64,000 bases of DNA from Bacteroidales bacterium UBA5833 (GCA_002433025.1 DJGZ01000073.1:8278-72277); one strand, 5' to 3'. Counted from the stretch's first letter, positions 16,701 through 26,259 are shown. Notes: generated by a model from the sequence alone, not told the origin. Made by a program: numbers and translations.

Positions 16701-18086
16701 ATGTCAATAAACAAAATCCTGGTCGTTGACGATGATGTTACATTCTGCCTGATGCTGGAAACCCTCCTTCGCAAGCATGATTACGAGGTGGTACATTCGT
16801 ATTCATTTGCCGAAGGCAGAAAGAAATTAAAAGATTTTAATCCTGATATTGTCCTTACTGATCTGAGGTTGCCTGATCACGACGGGCTGGAGATACTTCA
16901 GCTGGTGAAGCGCGATGCGCCTGCAGTGCCTGTGATTCTGATGACAAGCTACGGTGATATCCGGACAGCAGTGAGGGCGATGAAAATGGGCGCCTTCGAT
17001 TACGTTACCAAGCCGGTGAACCCTGACGAAATCCTGTCGACAGTGCAAAGGGCGGTAAACACGCGCAATAAGGCTGCCACAGAAGTAAATCTGCAGGTAA
17101 GTGATGAGTCATATATTGAAGGAATCAGTGAGGCCTCGGTGAAAATTCTGGAACATACCACCCTGGTGGCTCCCACGGGGATGTCGGTACTGATTATGGG
17201 CGAGAGCGGAACAGGGAAGGAGTTCGTTGCCCGGCGTATTCATGCCCTCAGCCAGCGAAGCGACAAGCCTTTTGTGGCCATTGATTGCGGCGCCCTGCCG
17301 CGCGACCTGGCAGGCAGCGAGTTGTTCGGGCATATGAAGGGCGCGTTTACGGGTGCCATTGCCGATAAGCAGGGTCAGTTTGAAGTCGCCAACGGAGGGA
17401 CGATCTTTTTGGATGAGATAGGAAATCTTAGTTATGATATTCAGATTCAGTTGCTCCGGGCCATTCAGGAACGTAAAATCAGAAGGGTCGGTTCTACGGT
17501 GGAAATACAGGTGGATGTAAGAATTATCACAGCCACCAACGAAGATCTGAAACAGGCTGTTTCGCGCGGCGATTTCAGGGAGGATCTATATCACCGCATC
17601 AATGAATTTGCCATTCAGGTTGCACCGCTCAGAGACAGGCCCGAAGATATGCTTATGTTTGCCAGACATTTTCTTGCTCAGGCAAACAAAGAGCTTTTAC
17701 GCGATGTGGATGATTTTGCGCCGGATGTGATGCAGGTATTCAGGAATTATTCCTGGCCGGGAAACCTGCGTGAACTCAGAAATATCATTAAGCGGGCGGT
17801 GCTTCTGTCAAAAGGGCCTGTAATTACCGCCGGAACACTCCCCGATGAGCTGACAGCAGAGGCTGAAGCAAACACAATTGACCAGCCAGCCTTAATAAGG
17901 CCTGTTAATGAAAATCCGGTAGAAGATATTGACCTCAGGGAAACCTCCCGCCGGAGTGAACGGGAGTTGATTATTGCCACACTCGAAAAAGTGCGGTTCA
18001 ACAAATCGAAAGCCGCCAAAATGCTGAATGTGGACAGGAAAACCCTCTACAACAAAATGAAGCAATACGGGATCCCGCTTCAGTAA
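16701..18086 (+). CDS. Sigma-54-dependent response regulator (NtrC family)
   Basis: The protein turns on sigma-54 promoters when phosphorylated. Its 461 residues show a receiver domain (1-120, acidic pair in LVVDDD, phospho-acceptor Asp54 in VLTDLRLPDHDG, Lys in YVTKPV). An AAA+ domain follows, with Walker A GESGTGKE, the sigma-54-contact loop GAFTGA, Walker B FLDEIG and an arginine-finger region. A Fis-type helix-turn-helix sits at the end (NKSKAAKMLNVDRKTLYNKM). All key residues are present. Its 3' end overlaps that of the convergent hybrid kinase by seven bases, and this proximity makes a kinase-regulator pairing plausible. Targets are unknown. Confidence 0.95.
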   Translation: MSINKILVVDDDVTFCLMLETLLRKHDYEVVHSYSFAEGRKKLKDFNPDIVLTDLRLPDHDGLEILQLVKRDAPAVPVILMTSYGDIRTAVRAMKMGAFDYVTKPVNPDEILSTVQRAVNTRNKAATEVNLQVSDESYIEGISEASVKILEHTTLVAPTGMSVLIMGESGTGKEFVARRIHALSQRSDKPFVAIDCGALPRDLAGSELFGHMKGAFTGAIADKQGQFEVANGGTIFLDEIGNLSYDIQIQLLRAIQERKIRRVGSTVEIQVDVRIITATNEDLKQAVSRGDFREDLYHRINEFAIQVAPLRDRPEDMLMFARHFLAQANKELLRDVDDFAPDVMQVFRNYSWPGNLRELRNIIKRAVLLSKGPVITAGTLPDELTAEAEANTIDQPALIRPVNENPVEDIDLRETSRRSERELIIATLEKVRFNKSKAAKMLNVDRKTLYNKMKQYGIPLQ

Positions 18087-20632
18087 TTTAATAATTCATC
18101 TTTCAGGGCCTTTGCAATTAGATGCATCCCGTCAGTGGCCTTTTCAAGCAATACTTTTATTGTTTCAGTGTCAGGTGAATCCAGCCTGCCGGATGTTTCG
18201 ATCTGTTTCAACAGGTCCGATTCGACTGAGGCTCCGAGATTTCTGATATTGGGAAGCATACGGTGGGCCAGCAGTGAGAGTTGCCTGTAATCGCCGTTGT
18301 CGAAGGCTTCATTCATCGAAAGGACCGTCGCGTTGATATTGTTCAACAGCGACTCCATGATTTTTTTCAATGCCTCAGGGTCGTTGCCTGAAAAATCTTT
18401 AAAGATATCCAGTTTAAGCGCTTTGCCTGGCAACGGAATTTCCTCGTGCTCCGGGTCCAAATGCCCGTACTTGCAATCCAGAATTAGGCTAAGTTCCTGA
18501 TAAAGTGTGGATTGTCTGAAAGGTTTAATCAGGAAACGATCCAACCCTTTGCGCCGGTATAGTTCAAAATCATCGGGCGTTGCATGGGCTGTAAGCCCGA
18601 TTGCCAATGGGGCATTGCAGCCCTTTTCCCGGACAAAGCTGTTTATTTTCTCAATCAGGTCCGGGCCGCTCATCAGGGGCATCTGAATGTCTGTGATAAT
18701 CAGGTCATAGTCTCCGGGGTGATCTGCATACAGCTGCCACGCTTTTTCTCCGTCGGGTACTGCATCCACTGTGGCCCCGGTTTCCTGAAGCAGGCTGATG
18801 AGCAGAAGCCTGGTTGTTTCATCATCTTCTGCCAGCAATATTTTTTTTCCTTCCAGCCGGGGAATGCCGGTAAAGTGATCCGCTTCAGGTACATTGATTT
18901 CACCGCTGTATCCAGGCAGCTGTAACGTAATTTCCACCGTAGTACCTTCACCGGGTGCGCTTTGCAGGTTTATGGTCCCGTTCATCATTTCGGTGAGTTT
19001 GCGGCAAATGGCCAGTCCGAGACCTGAACCGCCGTATTTACGTGTTATTCCTTCATCCACCTGTGTAAATTCCTCAAAAATTTCCTGCTGCTTTTCCTCC
19101 GGAATGCCAATGCCGGTGTCGGTCACCCTGATGCGTAACCCAGTCGTTTCATCTTCCGGATGGATGTCAAGTTCCAGTTTAATAGTGCCCTTGTCAGTAA
19201 ATTTTATACTGTTATTCAGCAGGTTATAAATGATCTGCCTGATTCTGAGCGGATCCCCTTTTACCGCTATTCCGGTATTGCCGGTTGCAGCATAACGCAT
19301 TTCAATGCCTTTTTTTTCGGCTTTTGGCTTCAGGGTTTCATAAACTTCTCCAAGAAGTTCATCAGGGACAAGCGGTTGTGATTCAAGACTGAGTTTTCCG
19401 CTGCCTATTCTGGAATAGTCGAGCAGGTCGTCGATCAGGCCAAGCAAGTGTTCCGAAGAAGTATTGATATACTTCAGGTAATCCTGTTGCTCGCTTGAAA
19501 GCTTTGTATTGGACAGCCTTTCCGAAAATCCGATAATACTGGTGATCGGTGTTCTGATCTCATGGCTCATATTGGCCAGAAACAGTTCCTTGACTTTTAA
19601 CAGTTTTTCTGCCAGGAGCCTGGCTTTTTCAAGCTGTCGCCGGTAAAATGCGCTGCGGGCCAGGTCCTTCCAGATCAGTACAATAAAAACCAGCATGGTG
19701 AGTAAACCCACCGTGGCAAGGACCAGGGCGGTGTTCCATAATCTTTTAACAAGCACATTGGCTTTTTCCGAACCTTCAATTGCCCGGTTGATCTCCTCTT
19801 TCTCGAAAAGTATCAGCACATTACGGATTTCATCGAGGATTACCTGGTCTGTTCTGAGCAGTAGCAGTTCGCGTTCAATGGCCATCTGACGCTCTATTCG
19901 CTCCTCTTCGCCCATCTGCTCAAGCTGCGTCCGCACCTGCGCAATGGTGGAATCATGCAGCCGGGTAAAGGTCTGAATGGTGTCAGGCGTCTGACCGACT
20001 GAATGCTGAATTACAGGGATGCTGTCAGCAGAAGGGCTTTTACCGGTTATACCTGACCATAAACGTTTAAAAATATTCTCTTTTTTTGCCGGTTCTGATT
20101 CCCGGGGTTTCCCCGAAGGGGGAGTTGGCGGATGTGCTATGGTTCTTGTTGAGAACGCTACGGTATCGCTGAAGCGTTGCAGCACCTGATTCAACCTTTC
20201 TGTACTCAGAATGGGCGATCCGGCCGCTTTGCCCTGCCTGAAGAAATTCTCCAGTGTAGCCTTTTTCAGATCAAGCAGGCTGTCGACTACCAACATTCTC
20301 AGGTATTGATCGGTATGCATCACACTGGTATACTTGAGAGAGTCGGCGATGTCCCTGATTTCTTTTTCATCCTCCCTGTATTTATTCAAATACCTCCGCT
20401 GGCCTGTAGTAATATAGGCCCGGGCTTGTCCATCGGCATCAATCAGTTTGGAGAGCATATTGCTCACCAGGGTGAGTTTCGTTACGGATTGCGAAATCCC
20501 GGTGTCGGGCGGCGTGAGCTGGGCTGCAAGATGAATCATGGCAAAAACTGCAGCCAGCGCCAAAAAGAGAATCAACAGGAACCCTGTGACCACTTTCCCT
20601 TTTACCCCCTCCGGGTTATTTTTTCCGTTCAT
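18080..20632 (-). CDS. Hybrid sensor histidine kinase with receiver and HPt domains
   Basis: This 850-residue membrane kinase holds a full phosphorelay in one chain. An N-terminal helix (about 13-37) and a second at about 300-321 frame a periplasmic helical sensor of about 265 residues, CHASE3-like in its first half, with a Pro/Lys-rich insert near 165-200. The HisKA domain has His357 in LANMSHEIRTP, the ATPase domain has NLLNNSIKF, DTGIGIP and GGSGLGLAI, the receiver has Asp648 in LIITDIQMP, and an HPt domain has His790 in LLAHRMLPN. The -7 box ends five bases before the ATG. The natural partner may be the convergent sigma-54 regulator. Confidence 0.93.
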   Translation of the reverse strand: MNGKNNPEGVKGKVVTGFLLILFLALAAVFAMIHLAAQLTPPDTGISQSVTKLTLVSNMLSKLIDADGQARAYITTGQRRYLNKYREDEKEIRDIADSLKYTSVMHTDQYLRMLVVDSLLDLKKATLENFFRQGKAAGSPILSTERLNQVLQRFSDTVAFSTRTIAHPPTPPSGKPRESEPAKKENIFKRLWSGITGKSPSADSIPVIQHSVGQTPDTIQTFTRLHDSTIAQVRTQLEQMGEEERIERQMAIERELLLLRTDQVILDEIRNVLILFEKEEINRAIEGSEKANVLVKRLWNTALVLATVGLLTMLVFIVLIWKDLARSAFYRRQLEKARLLAEKLLKVKELFLANMSHEIRTPITSIIGFSERLSNTKLSSEQQDYLKYINTSSEHLLGLIDDLLDYSRIGSGKLSLESQPLVPDELLGEVYETLKPKAEKKGIEMRYAATGNTGIAVKGDPLRIRQIIYNLLNNSIKFTDKGTIKLELDIHPEDETTGLRIRVTDTGIGIPEEKQQEIFEEFTQVDEGITRKYGGSGLGLAICRKLTEMMNGTINLQSAPGEGTTVEITLQLPGYSGEINVPEADHFTGIPRLEGKKILLAEDDETTRLLLISLLQETGATVDAVPDGEKAWQLYADHPGDYDLIITDIQMPLMSGPDLIEKINSFVREKGCNAPLAIGLTAHATPDDFELYRRKGLDRFLIKPFRQSTLYQELSLILDCKYGHLDPEHEEIPLPGKALKLDIFKDFSGNDPEALKKIMESLLNNINATVLSMNEAFDNGDYRQLSLLAHRMLPNIRNLGASVESDLLKQIETSGRLDSPDTETIKVLLEKATDGMHLIAKALKDELLNY

Positions 20633-20637
20633 CCCTG

Positions 20638-20645
20638 CAAAAATA
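20638..20645 (-). promoter_or_regulatory. -7 promoter box, hybrid kinase gene (leaderless)
   Basis: The minus strand reads TATTTTTG, a full TAnnTTTG match. Five bases separate it from the ATG at 20632, too few for a normal leader. Confidence 0.6.
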
Positions 20646-20775
20646 AGGTCAAATGCGCTATGTTGTTAACGGACTGTGAAGAATCTGTCATGTGTCTGGT
20701 TAAATGCTTTTTTCTCAGATTGTTTCTGGGCTTTCGGGAACTGTTGTATAGGTCAGTAAAGATTGATAATAAAGT

Positions 20776-20800
20776 GCCCCCGCATTGTGGATGCGGGGGC
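20776..20800 (-). terminator. Strong hairpin after the coiled-coil lipoprotein gene
   Basis: A perfect 10-bp stem GCCCCCGCAT / ATGCGGGGGC with a five-base loop lies about 60 bases beyond the stop at 20862. The T-run on the minus strand is interrupted (ACTTTATTAT). Confidence 0.75.
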
Positions 20801-20861
20801 TTTGCTTCATAACAGTTTCCTGTCCGTTAATTGAAGCTGGCTGGTTGATAAGTGAGGTTAC

Positions 20862-21734
20862 TTATACTTCGGTTGAAATCACCAGCATGCGGGACTTTTC
20901 CCAGAATATGGAAGGATTTTTTATCACAATTTCTTCAACCTTCTTTTCAGTCATTATCAATTCGTAGGAGCCTGCCGGATGAACCGACATTACGGTGGCC
21001 TTTTTTACGCCCAGCGGAATTGATTTCAGGTTGCGGATATCTATCCTGGTGAATTCATTCAGATCTACATCCCCGGCAATCTTCTGTGACTTGCCCAGGC
21101 CAAGAAAACCACCTTCTTTATTGAGTATTTTTTTCTCAATTAATTCCTTGCGCTCTCCGACAATGAAATAGGCCGTATTCAACTCGTTGGTTTTTTCATT
21201 GACAACTCCGGTCAGCGCCCGGTTTTTATCTTTAATCATTGAAATAGTGTCATTAAGCACAGCAATCGAGAAATTGAGGCCGGCAAGTTCTTCTTTCAGC
21301 GTCTGTATTTCGTTGTCCCTTTCGGCGAGCTGCTGATTGGCGAGCGCAATCATATTGTCAAACTCCTTGATTTTCAGGTCTGAATCTTTGATTTTACGGT
21401 TGAGGGCTGCAATTTTATTTTTGTTTGACTGCATGAGTTCATTAATCATGCGGATATCTTCATTGATGCGGTCGCGGATTGGTTTGCTGAGTTCCTTGCC
21501 CTGCCCGGTTTGGGAGCTGATCAGTTTTTCGCGGCTCTTGACCTCTGCAAGGCTGGCTTCTATTTCATTGATCGTCATCAGAAAGTCGTTGACAAGGGAG
21601 TCTTTGACTGCGGCATCGCTCAGGATTTTGTTCTTTTCCTGAATCAACTGATTTATCTGTTCAGTTTGCTTTTTGTTTTCACAGGAAGTGAAGAGCACTG
21701 GCAGCACAAGCAGAATTAGCAAAAAGTTTTTCAT
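20862..21734 (-). CDS. Coiled-coil lipoprotein of unknown function
   Basis: The 290 residues begin with a lipoprotein signal (LLILLVLPVLFTSCENK, lipobox ending at Cys19). A long coiled coil follows from about residue 22 to 195, for example REKLISSQTGQGKEL and LNRKIKDSDLKIKEFDNMI. The last 80 residues are a compact strand-rich domain containing EGGFLGLGKSQKIAGDVDLN and ATVMSVHPAGSYELIMTEK. Similar proteins are widespread in Bacteroidota without an assigned function. It is predicted to be tethered to a membrane with the coil projecting into the periplasm. It stands alone and is followed by a strong hairpin. Confidence 0.75.
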   Translation of the reverse strand: MKNFLLILLVLPVLFTSCENKKQTEQINQLIQEKNKILSDAAVKDSLVNDFLMTINEIEASLAEVKSREKLISSQTGQGKELSKPIRDRINEDIRMINELMQSNKNKIAALNRKIKDSDLKIKEFDNMIALANQQLAERDNEIQTLKEELAGLNFSIAVLNDTISMIKDKNRALTGVVNEKTNELNTAYFIVGERKELIEKKILNKEGGFLGLGKSQKIAGDVDLNEFTRIDIRNLKSIPLGVKKATVMSVHPAGSYELIMTEKKVEEIVIKNPSIFWEKSRMLVISTEV

Positions 21735-21979
21735 AGTTTTTCGGGTTTTGGTTTTGTCTTATTCATTCAAAATGTAAACCAAACAAGAGGTAATTGTGCA
21801 AAATATTGAATATCAAATTATTGAAAATGCAATAGCGGATATGGAATGTGTAATTAACTCCACAGTCCGGGAAAAACCAAAAACACATGTGCCGGAAACC
21901 GGGGGATTTGTTGGACGGATTACCGTATTCGGGGATCAGCTGAATGCCGGATTAAAGATGTTGTTGCCGTGGGATGACT

Positions 21980-22675
21980 TTATTTTCTTTTTTTCAGTTC
22001 CCGGCTTACCTGTTCGCGGGTTCTGACGCTTCCATGTGATGGAAAGAAAACGCGGCATCCGGTTTCCAGCAACAGTTCCCAACTCGTGAACAACAGTTCC
22101 CGGTCATCGGCAAAGGGAGGAAAGCAGCTTCCGGGATAAGTTCCGAACAGGGTATCGCCGGCAAGTGCGATTTCATTGTCAATAATCACACTTGAAGATC
22201 CTGCGGAATGCCCCGGAGTGTGAATGACCTGAATATTTTCAAGGTCTTCTGAAAGATATAATTGTTGATCAAAGGTTATATCCGCATCGCAACCCTGATA
22301 TTTCACCAGGCGGTTGGCCAGTTTGCCTGAAGTTCGGGTGAGCCATCCCGTAAACAGGTTGGTGCCGGCGGGAACCGGACTATCGCCTGACTTCAGAAAT
22401 CCCTCTTCGGATGCATGCACAATCACTCTGGCATTAAAGCAGTTCTTAATAGCCCGGGCATTGGCTGCATGGTCAAAATGGGTATGTGTCAGTATCAGAT
22501 AATCGATGGACCGGATGCCGAGTTTCATCAGACGTCTGATAACGGTTTTCTGCATAAACCGAGGGCCGGTGTCAACAAGAATCTTTTTATCACCGGAATT
22601 AATCAAAAAAACATTGCTGCGACCGCCTGCAATGCTGATGATGTCAGTTCCCTTACTGCTGGTGAGCTTCTTCAT
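21980..22675 (-). CDS. MBL-fold metallo-hydrolase
   Basis: The 231-residue cytoplasmic enzyme belongs to the metallo-beta-lactamase fold. The zinc motif is LILTHTHFDHAANARAI (HxHxDH), and further ligands are expected in IQVIHTPGHSAGSSSV (His), EIALAGDTLFGTYPG (Asp) and FFPSHGSVRTREQV (His). This is the complete set of the glyoxalase-II-like group. No signal peptide is present. The substrate cannot be judged. It lies about 40 bases beyond the start of the T9SS protein gene's 3' side, on the same strand, but with no tight coupling. Confidence 0.9.
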   Translation of the reverse strand: MKKLTSSKGTDIISIAGGRSNVFLINSGDKKILVDTGPRFMQKTVIRRLMKLGIRSIDYLILTHTHFDHAANARAIKNCFNARVIVHASEEGFLKSGDSPVPAGTNLFTGWLTRTSGKLANRLVKYQGCDADITFDQQLYLSEDLENIQVIHTPGHSAGSSSVIIDNEIALAGDTLFGTYPGSCFPPFADDRELLFTSWELLLETGCRVFFPSHGSVRTREQVSRELKKRK

Positions 22676-22719
22676 ATCAGTATACTTTGGATTTTCCGGT
22701 GTTGATTAAGGTTGGTGAT

Positions 22720-24291
22720 TCAGCGCATCATTCTGGCTGTGATACTTCCATGGGTGGTTTGTACGCGGATGAGATATGCGCCGGGAGGAACGTTGTGAAG
22801 GTTGATGATTTCCCGTGAATTGCCGGGGAGATTATTCAGCCTGAGCACTGCCTTACCGCCGATGTTGAAGACCGTGATTTCTGTGATTACCTCACTTTCG
22901 ATCAGGACCTGTTCAGGACTGATGTTTGTAATCTTCAGGGAAGGAAGTTTTTCGTCAGCCAGTCTGGTGCAAGATAGCAGCGTTCCGTCCAGATATGACC
23001 GCTGAAACCAGATATTGAGCGCCCCGTTTCTGGTGTCGCCCCAAACGGCGCTGATGGTGTCGTTAAATAATTCCAGGCACATGAAATCATTGCCATTCTG
23101 AAAAAGGATATCATCAAACGGGATGATTTCGCTGCTCAGCCTAAAGTTGGGGTAGAAATCCGGTTCGTTTTTACGCCTGACGGCAGCGTATATCTCATAG
23201 GCTGCCGCATAACCCGTATCGGAAGCATTCCGGCGGTCGCGCCAGGCAATGGCCAGGTCGCCGTCGGTATCGAAAGCGGCCCAGACGAGATCCTGCATCC
23301 GCCCGTTTCCGGTTGGGTCGTCGTTTATCCGTGTCCCTTCATTCCAGGTTTCGCCTCCGTTAAATGATTCCATCAGAAAGACATCGGCATCTCCGGATGC
23401 ATTCCGCAGATGGATGAATGCAAAATGCTGCGGATCGGAAGGATTCACGCGGAGCAGGTACCCTTTTTTTGCTGATGTATCGCTGACGGCGATCGTTGAA
23501 GGTGCAGCAATCACACTGCGATGCGAAAAGCTGATCCCTGCGTCGGCAGAAGATGCAAGGACAAACTGTGGAAGCAGGTTCTGTGAGAAGACCAGGCTGG
23601 GATAGATACAATGGAAAATACCTGTTGAACTGATGGCCGGTGTTGGCATCGGTTTTGCGATAAACGGGCCTGACAACCATCCTGTTGTATCGGCATAACG
23701 CCATGGCTCAAAAGACTGGCCCTGATTCACTGACCTGGTAAAGTAAGGATGATAGGGTGGCGCACCAGCGGGGCTGGCATTCATGGTGGTGATGTATATA
23801 TTGCCGCTGAAGGCGCCTCCTGAACAGTCAATGGTTATCCAGGGGCGGTCGATCGGAAATCGCCCGGGATCATCATCAAAAGCAATTACTTCAACAGCCT
23901 GTTCCCAGGTAAGCCCCCCGTCAGTCGATTTCCTTACATAGACGGCGCCTGACGTAAAATACGGATCATAATCAATATAGGAGAGATAAACGTTTCCCTG
24001 GCTGTCAAATGCCAGGGAAGGGTCGGCTGAGGTATGGCCGTTTTGCACATGAGGTACATTGGCTGCAGCGCTCCAGTTTATTCCGCCATCGGTACTGACC
24101 CTTGTGCGGATCATTATCCGGTTGAGAAAAACATAACCCATCCAGGCAACCACCATGTGTCGTGGATTTTGAGGTTTTACTGCCAGGTAAGGCTCCCCGT
24201 CGAAAATAACCCCTCCGGAAAGGTTTGAATTCTGTGCCGGGGTTACATTGCCAAGAAGGCTTATGATTCCGATGAGAAGGATTTTTTTCAT
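22720..24291 (-). CDS. Secreted BNR/sialidase-fold protein with T9SS sorting domain
   Basis: The 523 residues start MKKILLIGIISLLGNVTPAQ, a clear export signal. A roughly 400-residue beta-propeller follows, with repeated BNR Asp-box-like units: STDGGINWSAAANV, STDGGLTWEQAVEV, SSADAGISFSHRS and SFNGGETWNEGT. The last 75 residues (ITNISPEQVLIESEVITEI to TTHGSITARMMR) match a T9SS type A sorting domain with FNIGGKAV and LPPGAYLIRV-like segments. It is therefore exported and anchored or released by type IX secretion. Whether it cuts sialic acid is doubtful, because the Arg triad of true sialidases is not apparent. A start 201 bases upstream is possible but lacks a signal peptide. Confidence 0.87.
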   Translation of the reverse strand: MKKILLIGIISLLGNVTPAQNSNLSGGVIFDGEPYLAVKPQNPRHMVVAWMGYVFLNRIMIRTRVSTDGGINWSAAANVPHVQNGHTSADPSLAFDSQGNVYLSYIDYDPYFTSGAVYVRKSTDGGLTWEQAVEVIAFDDDPGRFPIDRPWITIDCSGGAFSGNIYITTMNASPAGAPPYHPYFTRSVNQGQSFEPWRYADTTGWLSGPFIAKPMPTPAISSTGIFHCIYPSLVFSQNLLPQFVLASSADAGISFSHRSVIAAPSTIAVSDTSAKKGYLLRVNPSDPQHFAFIHLRNASGDADVFLMESFNGGETWNEGTRINDDPTGNGRMQDLVWAAFDTDGDLAIAWRDRRNASDTGYAAAYEIYAAVRRKNEPDFYPNFRLSSEIIPFDDILFQNGNDFMCLELFNDTISAVWGDTRNGALNIWFQRSYLDGTLLSCTRLADEKLPSLKITNISPEQVLIESEVITEITVFNIGGKAVLRLNNLPGNSREIINLHNVPPGAYLIRVQTTHGSITARMMR

Positions 24292-24304
24292 AGTGTGCCG
24301 GATA

Positions 24305-24907
24305 TTAACTTTCACGAGGTTTGCGGTGTCCTGAGTCCGTTTTAAGTAAAGGGATTCTTTCCTGATTGCCGGAGCACTCAATGACAGTCGCAAGTCTTCT
24401 GGCCCTGGTTGCATCCTGCCGGGCGCTGAGGATCCAGTAAATGCAGGTTTTACGGTATGAAGCGGATGCGTTGCAAAACCAAACATAAGCATTGGGGTGC
24501 TTCATAAACTCCTGTTCCATTTCCGGAGTTAAGCGGCCATTTTCGCGCAAAAAATTTGCGGAATCCGTTCTCTTTTTATCACGGGCTTCATAAACTGCCA
24601 GGCCTGCGGGATGCATAAGTCCGGCTTCCTTCAGTGTTTCAACCCTTTTGATGTTGATGCTGCTCCAGACACTTTTTGCTTTTCTGGGTGTAAACCTGAC
24701 TTTATACCGCGATTCATCCACACTCCGGGTCAGCCCGTCAATCCAGCCATAGCAAAGGGCGATCTCAACCGCTTCAGGGTAATAAAACCCATGCGCAATC
24801 CCTTTGCGCTTTTTTAAAAATCCCAGCCAGATTTCCTTTGCATGGCTGTGATTTTCTTCGAGCCACTCCCTGAATTCACTGCTTTCGCGAAAATACATGA
24901 CTTCCAT
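24305..24907 (-). CDS. YdeI/OmpD-associated family protein
   Basis: The 200 residues match the YdeI family, known from E. coli as linked to resistance against some antimicrobial peptides and bacteriocins. Key segments are FREWLEENHSHAKEIWLGFL at the start, then YPEAVEIALCYGWIDGL, the charged RYKVRFTPRKAKSVWSSIN, and the C-terminal FMKHPNAYVWFCNASASYRK. No signal or membrane segment is seen. It lies 13 bases upstream of the T9SS protein gene on the same strand and could share its transcript. The molecular action of the family is not settled. Confidence 0.85.
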   Translation of the reverse strand: MEVMYFRESSEFREWLEENHSHAKEIWLGFLKKRKGIAHGFYYPEAVEIALCYGWIDGLTRSVDESRYKVRFTPRKAKSVWSSINIKRVETLKEAGLMHPAGLAVYEARDKKRTDSANFLRENGRLTPEMEQEFMKHPNAYVWFCNASASYRKTCIYWILSARQDATRARRLATVIECSGNQERIPLLKTDSGHRKPRES

Positions 24908-25122
24908 GGTTGTAGCGGTATGATTTATAATGTAAATGCTTTTGCGAATTTATCATTTTAACAGGTTCCGGTCACGTTTTATGCGGATTTTCCGACTGAT
25001 ACCCGAAAGAGCAGTCCGGAGAAGTTGAACCATTCAGGCGAAAAGAGGTTTATAAGAAGTATCTCTGCTTCGAGAGTCTTTGCAGGGAACGAAATCTGGT
25101 ATAACTAAAAATAAATTGTTAA

Positions 25123-26259
25123 ATGATGAAGTTTTTAATTTGCATTTACGTATTTTCAATGATTATTGCCGCCGCGGCTGCCTCAGCGGGAAATTCAGCT
25201 GAACCCTGTAAGCTCTGTGGTCATGATATGCCTGCTACGGTGTCATCGCAAGCTGACACCAACATTCACTATCCTCAGGAGAAACATCTGAAAAATATCC
25301 GGCAACTCACCAATGGCGGTGATTTTGCTGAAGCGTATTTCAGCTTTGACGATTCTATGATTGCTTTTCAGGCGAAAAGCGCGAAATGGGGTACAAAGTG
25401 CGACCATATTTATTATTTCCCATTCAGTGACGGAGATATGAAGAACCACATTCCGCAGCTGATCAGTGAGGGCCTGGGCCGGACCACCTGTTCGTTTTTT
25501 ATGCCGGGGGATACCAGCATTCTTTACGCATCTACCCGCTCCGGGGGCAGTGATTGCCCTCCCGAACCTGAAAGAAGGGCTGATGGTAAGTACCTGTGGC
25601 CGATTTATCCCGATTTTGATATTTATGTGGCAAACCTGAAAGGTCAGCTGATCGATACCCTTGTGAAATCGCCCGGTTACGATGCCGAAGCGACGGTTTC
25701 ACCCAAAGGTGACCTGATCGTATTTACTTCAGACCGTTCGGGAGACCTGGAACTGTATACATGCAAAATCGATGGAAGTGATGTAAAACAGGTTACGTTC
25801 GACCTTGGCTACGACGGGGGCGCTTTCTTTTCTCCCGACGGAACAAAGCTGGTGTTCAGGTCATCGCGTCCGAAAACGCCTGAAGAGATCAGGGAATACA
25901 AGGAATTGCTTTCAGAAGGGCTGGTTGCTCCTACCAACATGGAAATTTATGTGTGCAACGTGGATGGCAGCGACCTCAGGCAGATCACCAACCTGGGCAA
26001 AGCCAACTGGGCGCCCTTTTTTCACCCTTCGGGTGAGAAAATCCTGTTCAGCTCCAACCATGCTTCTGCCCGTGGATTTGAGTTTAATCTCTATATGATC
26101 AACCTCGATGGCTCCGGTCTCGAGCGCATCACATGGGATCCGGTGTTCGACGCATTCCCGATGTTTTCATACGACGGCAGGAAACTTATATTTTCCTCTA
26201 ACCGGAATAACGGCGGAACCCGTGATACCAATATGTTTATTGCCGATTGGGTTGACTAA
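25123..26259 (+). CDS. TolB/PD40-type beta-propeller protein, exported
   Basis: The protein has 378 residues. A signal peptide (FLICIYVFSMIIAAAAASAG) is followed by a CKLCGHDM motif (CxxC) right after the cleavage region, then about six PD40 (WD40-like) propeller blades. Examples are ATVSPKGDLIVFTSDRSGDL, AFFSPDGTKLVFRSSRPK, FFHPSGEKILFSSNHASA and MFSYDGRKLIFSSNRNN. The repeated SxDGxxxxFxS pattern resembles TolB. It probably acts in the periplasm or outside the cell. The CxxC pair is unusual for a TolB-like protein. A methionine one codon later (25126) is an equal start. The gene is alone, with a clear terminator. Confidence 0.85.
   Translation: MMKFLICIYVFSMIIAAAAASAGNSAEPCKLCGHDMPATVSSQADTNIHYPQEKHLKNIRQLTNGGDFAEAYFSFDDSMIAFQAKSAKWGTKCDHIYYFPFSDGDMKNHIPQLISEGLGRTTCSFFMPGDTSILYASTRSGGSDCPPEPERRADGKYLWPIYPDFDIYVANLKGQLIDTLVKSPGYDAEATVSPKGDLIVFTSDRSGDLELYTCKIDGSDVKQVTFDLGYDGGAFFSPDGTKLVFRSSRPKTPEEIREYKELLSEGLVAPTNMEIYVCNVDGSDLRQITNLGKANWAPFFHPSGEKILFSSNHASARGFEFNLYMINLDGSGLERITWDPVFDAFPMFSYDGRKLIFSSNRNNGGTRDTNMFIADWVD

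Noticed and set aside
21796..22026. 76-codon plus-strand frame between the lipoprotein and the MBL hydrolase
   Set aside because: It overlaps the 3' end of the metallo-hydrolase and shows no homology or promoter.
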